A stretch of 64,000 bases of DNA, from assembly GCF_030269925.1 (NCBI RefSeq), contig NC_085121.1:10185501-10249500 (forward strand), read 5' to 3'. The translations under genes and the position numbers were made by a program. Below are positions 1-11,035 of this stretch, one piece after another (positions within the stretch are counted from its first letter, which is position 1; each line of letters begins with the position of its first letter). Below the pieces are notes generated by a model, which did no database searches, had not been told where the DNA came from, and saw nothing but the letters and a program-made list of their open reading frames with translations. The stretch is from Bombyx mori. Taxonomy: Eukaryota > Arthropoda > Insecta > Lepidoptera > Bombycidae.

Positions 1-316
1 ATTCTCAATGGAAAAATCACGTACACGTACGTGCAAAATAATTATCATGAGCAAAATATACCGTAAACGAAACTCAGAATATTTAGAGCTTGTGATATCC
101 TGACGACGTCAGGTTTTGTGAAAGCTTGACTAGTTAATTAGGATAGAGTTAGTTAGAGAGATAATTAGAGAGTTAATTAGAAGAGCTTATAGTGTTTTTG
201 TTATTCGTAATTGAATAGGAATTATTTATAGTTAAAATTCTTTCTAGTTAATAATAGTTTTGAGGAAATAGTATAATTGAAATAAAGCCTTAAAACTACT
301 GAAAATTAAACGAAAC

Positions 317-572
317 TTTGGTTGTCGTCGGTGGTGGTGGTAAGGTCACCAGTGCCAGTACGTATTCGTTACGATTTATTGCTTTTGTCTATTTTGTATT
401 ATTGTGTTTGAACTTGCTACCGCTTTATCTGTGCCTTCTGTACTCCGTAATTTCTCCTTCTAAATATCGCTATACTATCTGTGATTGGAAATAAACTGTC
501 CATCCAATTACGGACTCGTTATTGTGCCGCCCGGCACTGGTGACCTTACCACCACCACCGACGACAACCAAA
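317..572. repeat. 40-bp perfect inverted repeat around an LTR-like segment
   Basis: Positions 317-356 are the exact reverse complement of 533-572, with a 176-bp spacer. The arms begin TTTGGTTGTCGTCGG and end at the base before the primer-binding site. A perfect 40-bp arm is far longer than the few bases typical of LTR termini and suggests a fold-back or inverted duplication of the U5 end. Confidence 0.9.
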
Positions 573-573
573 C

Positions 574-612
574 TGGTGACCCCGACGTGATGTGAACACG
601 CAACCTTCTGAT
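574..612 (+). promoter_or_regulatory. Primer-binding site complementary to tRNA-Trp
   Basis: The first 18 bases (TGGTGACCCCGACGTGAT) are the reverse complement of the 3' end of animal tRNA-Trp including CCA. The match continues through the T arm and variable loop to the anticodon arm, about 39 positions with one mismatch (position 592). This is much longer than the usual 18-nt site. The tRNA sequence is from memory and should be aligned. Confidence 0.7.
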
Positions 613-2421
613 TCATCTTCAGCGCATCAAGAACTTCGGCTACCACAATCCCCCCGCATTCTCGCAGATAAAAGCACGTCATTGACAGTCGTCCCACAGC
701 AAGCCAGCATCGCAGCCTCAACAGGACCATCGCAGCCGACTCACCGCGCTTCCTGGTCCTACGGCACGCAACTGCCTCATCACGCCGCTACAGTTCATCG
801 CAGCCCACGACCGGATCATCAACGCTTGGGGTCACACATCTCCGGCGTGGCAGCTCTGCATCACATGGACTACGCACGACACGCACGCAGCATTCAAGCT
901 CAGTCTCGACTCACCGCAGACTTCGAGCAGCACTGGCGACAATCACGCAGCATTCAGCTCAGTTTCGACTCACTGCAAACTTCGAGCAGCACTGGCGACA
1001 CGCACGCAGCATTCAAGCTCAGCCTCGACTCACCGCAGGCTTCGAGCAGCACTGGCCCTTGCAAGCTAATCTCAGCACGGACAACGCTAACTAAAAATGA
1101 CACGACCTCCAGTCTCGGAGGGGAGTGATGTGGCGGGTAGCCATCATACAACGCAAGATAATTGACAGATGCCTGAATCTCGCTTACGACATTTTCAAGA
1201 TAAAGCGCATATATACAAGTTCCGAACATCAACATTCGGACCGTCGGTCTACCGAGCAATATCATCCGCTCGGTGGAAGATCTTTCCTTTCGTCGTTAAG
1301 ACACCCAAAGAAACTCAGAGTATTTAGAGCTTGCACGTCCTGACGAGGGCATGTTGTAAGAAAACTTGACTAGGTAATTAACGATTTCCCAAACGCTTTA
1401 AATTTGGGAATATGTGTAGCATTTTTGTCATACGTAATTAAATAGGAATTAGTTATAGTTAAAATGCTAAAAATGAAAAATAACAGTTTTTCGGAAATGA
1501 TATAATTGAAATAAAGCCTTAAAACTACTTTGTATTAAAAACAAATATAATAAAGTCATTTTTAACAAGAGAACACTAATAAGTACAGTAATAATAATCG
1601 GCGATGCCAATTTGCCAATGCAAACCTTCCTTAAACGTCTGCAAGAAGGAAACTTATAAAAAGAGACTTGATTCAGTTTTGACTGTTTAGTATTTTCTGC
1701 GGTTGTCTGTGGAATCACGTTGCCACCCATCTTGGGAAATAAGGTCGAAGGTTTAATTGTGTTGTATAAAGACTGGCCCATCCTTCAAGCCAGAACGCAT
1801 GACTGCTTCGTGACAGAAATAGACAGGACATCTAAACGTGCAGACCATACACCCTCTCTACCATTAGTAAAGTGCAATTGACGATTGCATTACACCTGGA
1901 TATTGCCCAGAAAACGCCACCGCGTCGTTGCCCATTCACCGGTAAATTGCTTACTCGTCTTTAACGCCACCCATAGCACTTTTCAATATATATTTTTCAA
2001 TATTGCCTTGTTTGGAATGAATTGGTTTATATCAAACCAGCCGTTCCACATTGTCAAACTCTCGTCAATAGCTATATTTTGAGCTGAATTGTACAATTTC
2101 GAAAAAAAAAAACCATTTAAATGGTCTATTAACCCGGCCTGAGTGAGGTGAGGTATGTCATACCCGTGAAGTTTTTAAGCGCAAATTCATTAATATTATT
2201 GTTGCTATACGAGTTCTGTTGCAGTAGCTGGAGGTAAGGGTACGGGGACCGAGGTGCGGCATCGAGTTCAGTGTTGCGCCGGCGGCGACTGGGGATACAC
2301 GAGCGCAAATGTTGCAGGGGTCATACATACCTGTAGTCGGTGCCACATATATGGGTTGACAGTAAGTTTATGATTTATTGTTATTTATAGTATCTTGTGA
2401 TTTATTTTTAGATTTATCAGG

Positions 2422-2694
2422 ATGTCTTCTGAAGGCAATGGACGTCGGCTTCAAGATTTGTTAGAAAACTTTTCAAGACCCAGTTCCTGTGATTCTGAGA
2501 GCGAAGAAGAAATTGAAGTTTCTTAGAGAAGTGAAGAAAGTTATTCGGAGCAAGAGGGTATTGTAGATTGTTTAGAAAAGCTGAAATCTCTGCCCACGGA
2601 TACTAGTCAGTCATCTGAGGTACCTACGTGGAACTTACAGAAGGTACAGGAGTTGAAATCTTTCAAACTACATTGTCACTGCAGAGGTCTGAAG
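2422..2694 (+). pseudogene. Short coding-like remnant with one in-frame stop
   Basis: An ATG at 2,422, just after a splice-acceptor-like TTTATCAG, opens a frame with an acidic SESEEE-type stretch. A TAG at 2,524-2,526 interrupts it, and the same frame then stays open to about 2,694, where the Bm1 head begins. About 91 codons in total. The acidic N-terminal character resembles some DNA-transposon proteins, but no diagnostic motif is visible, so family and function are unassigned. Confidence 0.3.
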
Positions 2695-2836
2695 TCGTCG
2701 TGGCCTAAAGGATAAGACGTCCGGTGCATTCGTGTTGAAGCGATGCAACGGTGTTCGAATCCCGCAGGCGGGTACCAATCTTCCTAATGAAATACGTACT
2801 CAACAAATGTTCACGATTGACTCCTACCGCCCGATT
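2695..2836 (+). mobile_element. Bm1 SINE 5' head (tRNA-like), joined to a LINE
   Basis: This is the tRNA-like head of Bm1, with an A-box-like TGGCCTAAAGG and a B box GTTCGAATCCC, matching the start of the full element at 58,807. It stops near 2,836, in the middle of the Bm1 body, and continues directly into reverse-transcriptase coding sequence with no poly(A) between. Confidence 0.75.
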
Positions 2837-4378
2837 AGCCTCCTCATGTCTCTAGGCAAACTGTATGAGCGTCTGCTCTACAAACGCCTCAGAGACTTCG
2901 TCTCATCCAAGGGCATTCTCATCGACGAACAATTCGGATTCTGTACAAATCACTCATGCGTTCAACAAGTGCACCGCCTCACGGAGCACATTCTTGTGGG
3001 GCTTAATCGACCAAAACCGTTATACACGGGAGCTCTCTTCTTGGACGTCGCAAAAGCGTTCGACAAAGTCTGGCACAACGGTTTGATTTTTAAACTATTC
3101 AACATGGGCGTGCCGGATAGTCTCGTGCTCATCATACGGGACTTCTTGTCGAACCGCTCTTTTCGATATCGAGTCGAGGGAACCCGCTCCTCCCCACGAT
3201 CTCTCACAGCTGGAGTCCCGCAAGGCTATGTCCTCTCCCCCCTCCTATTTAGCTTATTCGTCAACGATATTCCCCGGTCGCCACCGACCCAGTTAGTTTT
3301 ATTCGCCGACGACACGACTGTTTACTATTCCAGTAGAAACAAGTCCCTAATCGCGAAGAAGCTTCAGAGCGCAGCCCTAGCCCTAGGACAGTGATTCCGA
3401 AAATGGCGCATAGACATCAACCCAGCGAAAAGTACTGCGGTGCTATTTCAGAGGGGAAGCTCCACACGGATTTCCTCCCGGATTAGGAGGAGGAATCTCA
3501 CACCCCCGATTACTCTCTTTAGACAGCCCATACCCTGGGCCAGGAAGGTCAAGTACCTGGGCGTTACCCTGGACGCATCGATGACATTCCGCCCGCATAT
3601 AAAATCAGTCCGTGACCGTGCCGCGTTTATTCTCGGTAGACTCTACCCCATGATCTGTAAGCGGAGTAAAATGTCCCTTCGGAACAAGGTGACACTTTTC
3701 AAAACTTGCATTAGGCCCGTCATGACTTACGCGAGTGTGGTGTTCGCTCACGCGGCCCGCACACACATAGACACCCTCCAATCTTTACAATCCCGCTTTT
3801 GCAGGTTAGATGTCGGAGCTCCGTGGTTCGTGAGGAACGTTGACCTACACGACGACCTGGGCCTCGAATCTATCCAGAAATACATGAAGTCAGCGTCGGA
3901 ACGGTACTTCGATAAGGCTATGCGTCATGATAATCGCCTTATCGTAGCCGCCGCTGACTACTCCCCGAATCCTGATCATGCCGGAGCCAGTCACCGTCGA
4001 CGCCCTAGACACGTCCTTACGGATCCATCAGATCCGATAACCTTTGCATTAGACGCCTTCAGCTCTAACACTAGGAGCAGGCTTAGGGACCTCGGTAACC
4101 GTACTCGTCGAACTCGACAAAGAGTTCGCCGTGCAACCTAACCCATGAATCAGCTCGCTGAGTTTCTCGCCGGATCTTCTCAGCGGGTCGCGATTCCGAT
4201 CCGGTAGTAGATTCATTCGCGAAGCAGCTACTCTTGAGCTGTTAGGTCTCCATCGGAGGCGCTCGGGTAGCTGTTAGCAAATCCCACCCCTCCTGGCTGA
4301 GCCTTTGCTCGCCCACGTGTCCTGGTGAAACTGGAAAGGCCTCCGGGCCACCAGTAATCTTTCAATCATAAAAAAAAA
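2837..4378 (+). mobile_element. BMC1-like (Jockey-clade) LINE, 5'-truncated
   Basis: One reading frame runs from the RT fingers (YRPISLL at about 2,821-2,841) to 4,141, broken only by a TGA at 3,392-3,394. Visible motifs are FLDVAKAFDKVWH, the QG of motif IV and the catalytic FADDT near 3,302. A thumb/C-terminal region follows (YLGVTLDASMTF). The 3' UTR (4,142-4,365) and A-rich tail are typical of BMC1-type elements. ORF1, the endonuclease and the front of RT are missing, so it is non-autonomous. The same 3' UTR recurs as fragments at 13,840, 29,870, 33,590 and 37,400. Confidence 0.8.
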
Positions 4379-5573
4379 CCCGTCTGTGAAGAGTTCAATA
4401 TTAGGACGAAGTACGTCCAAGCTTTGAACGTATATCACTGGCGTTCAAATTGTGTCTAAACTTTATGTCTTTAACTTTATAGTTTTTACCTATTTCACAC
4501 GATGACTGAAGATCCGACTGAGAGTGAGAAGAAAGATTACTGATTAGCCCGCTCACTGCGCATGCGTAGTAAGTGAATGAGAAAGTCGAATATACTAGCA
4601 TAGCATAATAAATCGTACTGCTATAGTTTAATAATGTTATTTTGTTTGAATGTGATCATATATATCTTTTAAACTTTCTTTGCTTTATTTTTTATAACGA
4701 TTTTCTTGTGGCTATGCAACTTATTTCTCTGCAATAAATATGTAGTATTGTTTTCTTTATTATTCGAATTTGTATTCAGGTTAAGGAATTATTTAATTTG
4801 TGTATACATATTTCTTCTAATTGATTACGATGATTTTTAAATAAATACGTACGAGGACTTTAAATATAGAAGATATATCTAGAATACCTATAGAAGAATA
4901 CCTGTGTAAATAAATTAGTGTACTTATTATAAGTTTCTATAAAACTGTGTGCCTCCAAAAGATTATAAAAGATATCATGTTTATTAAACGTAGGTATTAA
5001 TTTTTGTAATTAAGTTGACAGTCCTAAGCTTGTCAAGTATGAGGGATTTTTATTTTACACACACACACACACACATACATACACACTTATTGTTCTAAGC
5101 CTTGTAATTTCAATTTTATTTTAAACATTCTTGAATTGTTTTAAATTAAACCGTTTTGAATTGAATCATTATAATATTTAGTTTACAAGAAGTAGATTAT
5201 TATAAGGTTATTCTCTATCATAATTTTTTGTCAAATTACTATTTTGTTTTTATTGTTGAAATACTGTCATTATTTAGTCTCAGTTATATTATTTTAATAT
5301 CACAATATGCGATCTATCGAATTATTTAGCCTTTGAGATCGTTGTAATATCGCTTAATTTATAAAGCTCATTCACAGTTATATTTCTTAGTACCCACCAG
5401 CAATTATTATTTGTAGTTTCAGGCAAATTATTCGACTGTGTACTTACAATATACCATGTTATATAAGATAATCGCCAGGTGCGAGAATTGATCATAGATT
5501 ATGTATTTTAAAGGAAACAATAATATACTGAATAAAATTATTTTTCATATTTATTAGATAGTCATCTTTCATT
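4379..5573. other. AT-rich spacer
   Basis: No gene is supported here. There is a short (AC)n tract at about 5,057-5,076. From about 5,125 the sequence is homologous to 18,340 onward, which is the common 3' flank of genes A and B. Confidence 0.6.
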
Positions 5574-5606
5574 TTTATTAAATTTTGTACAGTAGGCAGG
5601 TATTAT

Positions 5607-8600
5607 TTAAGAACGTACAGCTTCAATGTATTTCCAGGTATCGAGCTTTTTCAAGTTATCGTTTCCTAGAGTAGTTGAAATGGTCGAAGTAACAATAGAA
5701 ATAGCGCCATGGAACCTGTTGACGTATCCAATGATAACTTCCTCAATCAGCTTGTTGATAACAGCGTCGATGCTGCCACCACCGATAACTCCAGAGAGGT
5801 TGGACTAAAATGAAAAATAATAATATCATTAATGTATAATTAGTTAATGTTTATGACCTTGCATAATAATAGTGACATATGCGTTTGAGAGCTTTTATCC
5901 GATTGAGTTAAAATTGCTTGGTCGTGTTGGCATTGGGAATGTAGTACAATCAAATGATTCATTCGTTTGGTGATAGTCGCCGCGGAACTCAAAATAATAT
6001 GGATCATTGTTAATAAAATAGATATTGGACTACCTTGTGGACTGATGCCTTAGTTTATTAAAAATCATGCTTCTCACAGCGTTCGAATACCAGTGGTAAC
6101 TCCGGAAAAAAGATCAGAAAGATAGATGTGTCTGTTCTTAGCTCCTCCCGACAGTTTTCAGTCTACCTGTGATCATGGCGCTCGCAATCATACCGAAATA
6201 TGGGGAACTCATTACATAACAAAATAGTGATATGAACCGGTTAAATAATATTGTATATAAGATATGAGTTTTATCAGAACTGCTCACTTTTAGGTGTGGA
6301 ATAGTAAAGGCAGCATTTTCAACTCTATTAATGACTACTGATTTTTTGTTCTCGTGTTGCTCCAAAAACAGTTTGGCACGGAAGCGGAATCCTTCAACTT
6401 CGAATCTGGAATTTAAAAAAACAATTAGTTATTTATTGGTTTGCTTGAAAAGGACTTGTTTTTATTTTGTGTACTGTTTTTTGTGGAGTGCAAAAAATAT
6501 TGAAAAAAATAGAAATCTATGTTCGTATTTATTGGAGGATATAGAAAATTTATAGGATTTATAATTTGTGTGTGTTTGTTTTTTAACGGAAGTTAGTATT
6601 GTGTGTACATATATGGCGCATGAAAATTGAAATATATTATTACTGAAACTTACTCAGCTCTGCCGTTTCCGAAAAGAGGAAGAGCACCAAAGAAATCTCC
6701 AACCAACTCGTAGTTTTCTAAAGAAAAAAAAAATTATGTAAGAGCTCATTCTGCCCTCGAGTGTAATGACTTGTTTTTTTCTTAAATTAGGTTGGTTAAT
6801 AAACAAAATTATATATTAGTGTTAAGTGATTATCGGAGTTCATTAGCATAACCAAACGGTCCGCAAGAAATTTCGGCCGTGGGCGCTCCCGGTGACGGAG
6901 CGTCTCCAATCTCGGCAGCTGCGGGAGATTGTCTCCGGGCTGTTCCCGCGGATGAAGCACCACCTTCCATGGGCACGCCGCCACGCGGAGACGTGAATTG
7001 TGATGCTCCTGCTGAGGTGTTCCCTCCGAGCATCTCGGAGGAGGAGATTCGTGCGGTCGTGTCGAGGATGTACAGGAAGAACGTGCCTCTCGGCCCTGAC
7101 GGTGTTCTCGGCGTCCCTGCGTATTTTCGTCGGCTGATCAGGTCCTACCTCGAGGACAGGTCAGTCGTGTGCACCAGGACGGCGGGGCGGAGCTTCCCCA
7201 TCGAGTGCAGTGTTCCACAGGAGTCAGTCCTTTGCCCTCTCTTGTGGAACATCGGCTACGACTGGGTCCTGAGGGGCCCTTCGCGCTCCTCTCCCGGTCT
7301 GAGCGTAGTTTACTACGCGGACGACACTCTGGGCGTGGCCCGGAGGAAGGATTTGTGTGAGTCTTCCCGTCTTTCCTGCGCGGGAGCAACCTTCGTCATT
7401 GGCAGGTTCCGAAGGCTGGGTCTGGAGGTGGCGCTCGATAAATCTCAGGCCCTGTTGTTTCACGGGGGCACCTCAGGAGGCCCACCTCATGATCGAAGAC
7501 GTCCGCGTCGAGATCAAGGTGACTGGGTGAGATCGGACGTCGGATGTAGGAGTGCACGGGAGTCGTTTAGTGGGTGGACCCTAAAATTCCTTGGGCCTGC
7601 GGTCGGCTTCCAACACCTTGCACATCGTCAAGTCCCACATACCCCGCGCGCCCCCTAGGCGTGGGGACCTCGTAGTAGTTTGGCCCGAAAAAAAAAACTT
7701 CGGTCTCGTACTGGACGTTTGCTGGAGTTTCCGTGCTCATTTTGAAAAGTTGGCTTCCCGACTTATGGCAGCCGCCGGCTCTCTCATTCGGTTGTTGCCG
7801 AACGGTGGTGCGCCGTCTCTACATTGGGGTGGTGCGGTCGCGGCGGTACGAGGGCGTTCGTCCAACTCTGACTCCTGTGAGGAGTTTCCTATCGATTATG
7901 GTCACGGGGCGACCTGAATGGTTCGAAGCTGCGCCGAACGCTACCGTCACTCTAGCGTGCTGGCACCAGAAGGATGGGACGGCACGTAGTCGCCGAATAT
8001 AGTGTGAACGAGCAACCCGGTTGGCGGCGCATCGCTTTCCGACCCAGCACGCTGATTCTGACCCATCGAGGTATCCCGGAATACCAGCGGCATCGCCCGG
8101 GCAACCTGGTAGAGCCGCTGTACCGCGGATACCGGCGTCGTTGGTCGCCGACTATCGCCTCAGACGTCGGGTGTAAGAGTGCAGGGCAGTCATCTAGTGT
8201 GATAGGGCCCTAAAACATCCTTGGGCCCGCGGTTTGCTCCCAATACCTTGCAGATCGTCAAGTCCCACATACGCCGCGCGCCCCCTAGGCGCGAGGAACT
8301 CATCGGAGGTTCGGCCTCAGGCCCAAAATAAAAGGGCCATAAGATACAAGTAACTGGTAAAAAAAAATGAATGTTGCAAAGATGATTAATATTAAAAATA
8401 TCACATGTTAAGCCGTTAACTTAAAACACCCTCCTGTAAGTTTTGAGACTATACAGTTTTAATGCGAAAAGACGATAATAATATCACCGAGTTTAAAATC
8501 TCAACTATTGCACAATGCTTGGAACAGTTAAAATATGGAACAGTTAATACTCAATATTTTCGAACATTTTAGGAACTTACCAGCAGTAATATCAAGTGTG

Positions 8601-10682
8601 GGTAGGCCAATATCGATATCCAAAGTAAGTTCATCGACGTTGAGATCGATTTTGTGTACAATCAGGTTTCCAAAACCAAAGGCGATGGCATCTTTCAACT
8701 TGAGTTCGACGCTAAAATAAATACGTAAATAGTATTATGTGCTTACATAATAATATTATATTATTATATTATTCATAGAAGTTCACTTTCTTTTTTGTTT
8801 TTAAAATACACTTTGTTTATGTTTTGGTGATATTTTTTAAAGCCCGCTTTCAAGTTAGACTATTCTTGAAGAAGTTTAATTTTTGTGAAATAACATTTTG
8901 TCAATAATCTTTTACTGTCGCAAATGAGCAGTCGATGTCACGACAATGGTATTAATGCATGTACATATATTAAAAACGGGAGGCCGCCAATCAATCACTA
9001 CAATTTATTAATATGCATTACGATTGAGACACCGAAAGAATAAGGGCTCTTTAAACTGGAACGCTGACTGTTTCGCGGCAGATTTGTTGAAATGGTGGGA
9101 CCGAACCCTATCCTATGACCAATTAAATATGTACTTCTTATTTGCCACCGGAACAACGGAGCTCTTCCATATTATCTGCATTCATCGATATTGTGTTTCC
9201 AAAGATCTCTTCTGCCACGTACCATCCGGCTCTGGAATGAGCTTCCCCTCCACCGTGTTTCTCGAGCGCTATGACATGTCCTTCTTCAAACAAGGCTTGC
9301 GAAGAGTACTCAATCGTAGGCAGCGGCCTGGATCTACCCCTGGCATTGCTGACGTCCATGAGCGATGGGAACCGCTTACCGTCAGGTGCCAGCAAAGGCA
9401 TTAAATAAAAAATCCAATGCGCAAGTAAATTGTGGACAAATAATAACATTACGAGTATATAATACCCGTTACTTTTCTATAAAAGTATTAAAAAAGTAAA
9501 AATATTAACTTACTTAATAATTCCAGCATTAATAGGTAGTTCGAAGTATTCTAGGACCAAAGGCTCAAGAGGAGGAAGATTGAAAATTGGCCAGCCATTC
9601 TCCACTACATTGTAAATGAACTTCAAGAGTTCTGCAACCAGCTCTTCTACGGTCTGTGGCAGTTGTGGAGTGTGGAGGGGCTCACGCTGTGGGGGCTCTT
9701 CCGGTGCTGAGGGTTCAGGTATAAGTAAAACGTTTGAATAGAAAATATAAAAAAATATATCAGTGTATAGTAGTTATTAGAGATAACTACGGGAATCGTA
9801 TTACTATCACTTTATCTTTGTATTTGGATTTAATTCGATTTTAATTAAAGCACAGTTGGGGTATATCTTTGGGAAACTCACAAATCTTTCTTTATTCTTT
9901 ATTTGTACACACTGTTAATAAAATACAGTAATTGGGATAAGATATAAAAAATGGCGAGCTTAACTCAACAATTGAGTTATCTACCAGCTAACCGTTCTCA
10001 AAGAAGGAAAGCTTTACATTAGTGGGTAGATGAGTACAATCTAATCAGCAATAAAAATAACAAAAATAAACACTAATACATAATATCAAACTATATACAT
10101 ACACAATTACATACATAAATAACATAAACATATACATACACGTACATATATAATGAAATACATAAAATAAATCTTTCCTACCCGCTGATTTTAAATATTA
10201 GTTAATCAGTAGCTTAAAGCTAATTCAATGAAACTATAATCTAAATCTAGACGTGAAAAACAAGATAAAGGTATGCACGTTTCTTGAAAATAATTGGAAT
10301 TATTGCCATAATATTCTTTTTTATTAAAGCAAAAAAGGTTTAACACTGGTGGTAGGACATCTTGTGAGTCCGCACGGGTAGGTACCACCGCCCCGCCTAT
10401 TTCTGCCTTGAAGCAGTAATGCGTTTCGGTTTGAAGGGTGGGGCAGCCGTTGTAACTATTCTGAGACCTTAGAACTTATATCTCAAGGTAGGTGGCGCAT
10501 GTAATCCAGTACTTTTTTTCTTTTCTTTTTATAATCCAGTAATCACTTAATATCAGGTGGGCTGTGAGCTCGTCCACCCATCTAAGCAATAAAAAAAAAA
10601 ACTCACCGTCATTTAGGACTGTAAGCTCCCATGGTTTCGCAGCCGCAAGGGCGCAAAGGGTCAAAATAATAAATAACTTCAT
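5607..10682 (-). CDS. Gene A: secreted lipid-carrier-like protein, 259 aa
   Basis: Coding exons (minus strand, 5' to 3'): 10,607-10,682; 9,514-9,706; 8,581-8,711; 6,654-6,717; 6,288-6,405; 5,607-5,804. They total 780 nt, with GT/AG at every junction and phases 1,2,1,2,0. A UTR exon at about 11,658-11,690 splices to 10,695. The product starts with a signal peptide (MKLFIILTLCALAAA), has a short Pro/Glu linker, then TVEELVAELLKFIYN..., a central beta-rich region (DIDIGLPTLDITAG), and a C-terminal helix-like part with VIGGGSID. The mature chain has no cysteine. Length and pattern suggest a JHBP/takeout or Der p 7-like (TULIP fold) lipid carrier, but takeout proteins usually keep an N-terminal Cys pair, so the family is uncertain. 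AATAAA lies at 5,574-5,579. The introns hold an R1-clade fragment, a LINE tail and a Bm1. Gene B is its near-identical paralogue. Confidence 0.8.
6836..8335 (+). mobile_element. R1-clade LINE fragment in an intron of gene A
   Basis: Degraded reverse-transcriptase sequence with the R1-type pattern: VQ.SVLCPLLWNIGYDWVLRG, the catalytic YADDTL (about 7,312), and LGLEVALDKSQALLFHG. Several frameshifts and deletions are present, and a duplicated 3' portion (7,520-7,660 versus 8,160-8,290) ends in a 3' UTR stopping near CAAAATAAAAGGGCC. It sits opposite to the host gene in the intron between exons 8,581-8,711 and 6,654-6,717. The same element occupies the same intron of gene B (20,516-21,520), so insertion came before the A/B duplication. 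Confidence 0.75.
8338..8480 (+). repeat. Half copy of a MITE-like element
   Basis: About 140 bp matching the reverse complement of 52,224-52,365, including the terminal AATGCGAAAAGACGAT. It is absent from the matching place in gene B's intron (around 21,530-21,560), so it was either gained in A or lost in B. Confidence 0.6.
9030..9410 (+). mobile_element. 5'-truncated LINE 3' end in intron of gene A
   Basis: Encodes the end of a LINE ORF2 (SGMSFPSTVFLERYDMSFF, then a Gly/Arg-rich tail) followed by an A-rich end. The last 100 bp match the short dispersed repeat seen at 22,480, 40,290, 47,960, 48,990, 54,390 and 62,320. The same insertion is present in gene B at 22,115-22,545. Confidence 0.65.
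10345..10600 (+). mobile_element. Bm1 SINE abutting a splice donor of gene A
   Basis: A 3' two-thirds Bm1 copy. Its A-run ends directly against ACTCAC (10,601-10,606), the complement of gene A's GTGAGT donor. Gene B has an uninterrupted site here (24,120-24,134), so the insertion followed the duplication. Confidence 0.85.
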
Positions 10683-11035
10683 CCTTAAATTGAGCCTAAA
10701 AAGTAATGCAAACAATCAGATACAAGTAAACATTCAAATACAATAAGTAAATAAGTAAAGTGTGTTTGGAATGAAAAATTTGCGTGCGAAAAAATTGGCG
10801 TATATAATTCATGTACACTAATATGGACACAATGCTGTAGCACTGAAATCATGCAATCTTACGGACTAACAAACTGCCTTTCCACTACTAATCATAAGCA
10901 GAGAATTGGAAAACCAAAGACATAACTGTTTCAATCAGATGAAGGACAAACGGTAGTGATAACTCAAAAATTCCAAGTCAGAACCTAAATTTTCTCAGTC
11001 ATACAGACCCTTAGTACTTGCACCTGTAATAATAG

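Larger units (their letters stand above)
317..1309 (+). mobile_element. Degenerate LTR retrotransposon remnant, tRNA-Trp primed
   Basis: Features in order: an LTR-like 3' part with AATAAA at about 489-495, a tRNA-Trp primer-binding site at 574-612, and an open frame at 592-1,128 where a gag gene would start. A purine tract (1,117-1,125) follows, then the start of what looks like a 3' LTR at 1,126 (TGATGTGGCGGG), with a TATA-like box at 1,209-1,215. No protease, RT or integrase is visible, so nearly all of pol is lost. The 5' U3 and the 3' R-U5 are also missing. The tRNA-Trp primer suggests a CsRn1-like Gypsy lineage, which is inference. The 592-1,128 frame holds imperfect internal repeats of about 70 bp and may be only gag debris. 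Confidence 0.6.
1..2085. repeat. Duplicated non-coding module S, copy 1 (interrupted)
   Basis: The sequence at 1-305 and 1,310-2,085 matches 14,490-16,080 and 31,030-32,270 closely. Shared landmarks are a polyadenylation-like run near 275 and 1,510, the segment around 1,690-1,790 and the stretch around 1,860-1,930. Each copy lies downstream (3') of one of the three paralogous minus-strand genes, so S is part of the tandem duplication unit. Copy 1 is interrupted by an LTR-element remnant (317-1,309) and repeats about 225 bp of S on both sides of it. The left part resembles copy 2 and the right part resembles copy 3. Confidence 0.75.

Noticed and set aside
592..1128. Candidate host gene of 178 residues
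   Set aside because: Starts inside a primer-binding site and ends at a polypurine tract, so it is LTR-element internal sequence.
2695..2780. tRNA gene candidates at Bm1 heads (also 29,395-29,467, 34,748-34,830 and 58,807-58,900)
   Set aside because: A and B boxes are present, but there is no complete cloverleaf, and each continues into Bm1 sequence except where truncated.
5057..5076. (AC)n tract as a functional element
   Set aside because: A short simple repeat with no other signal around it.
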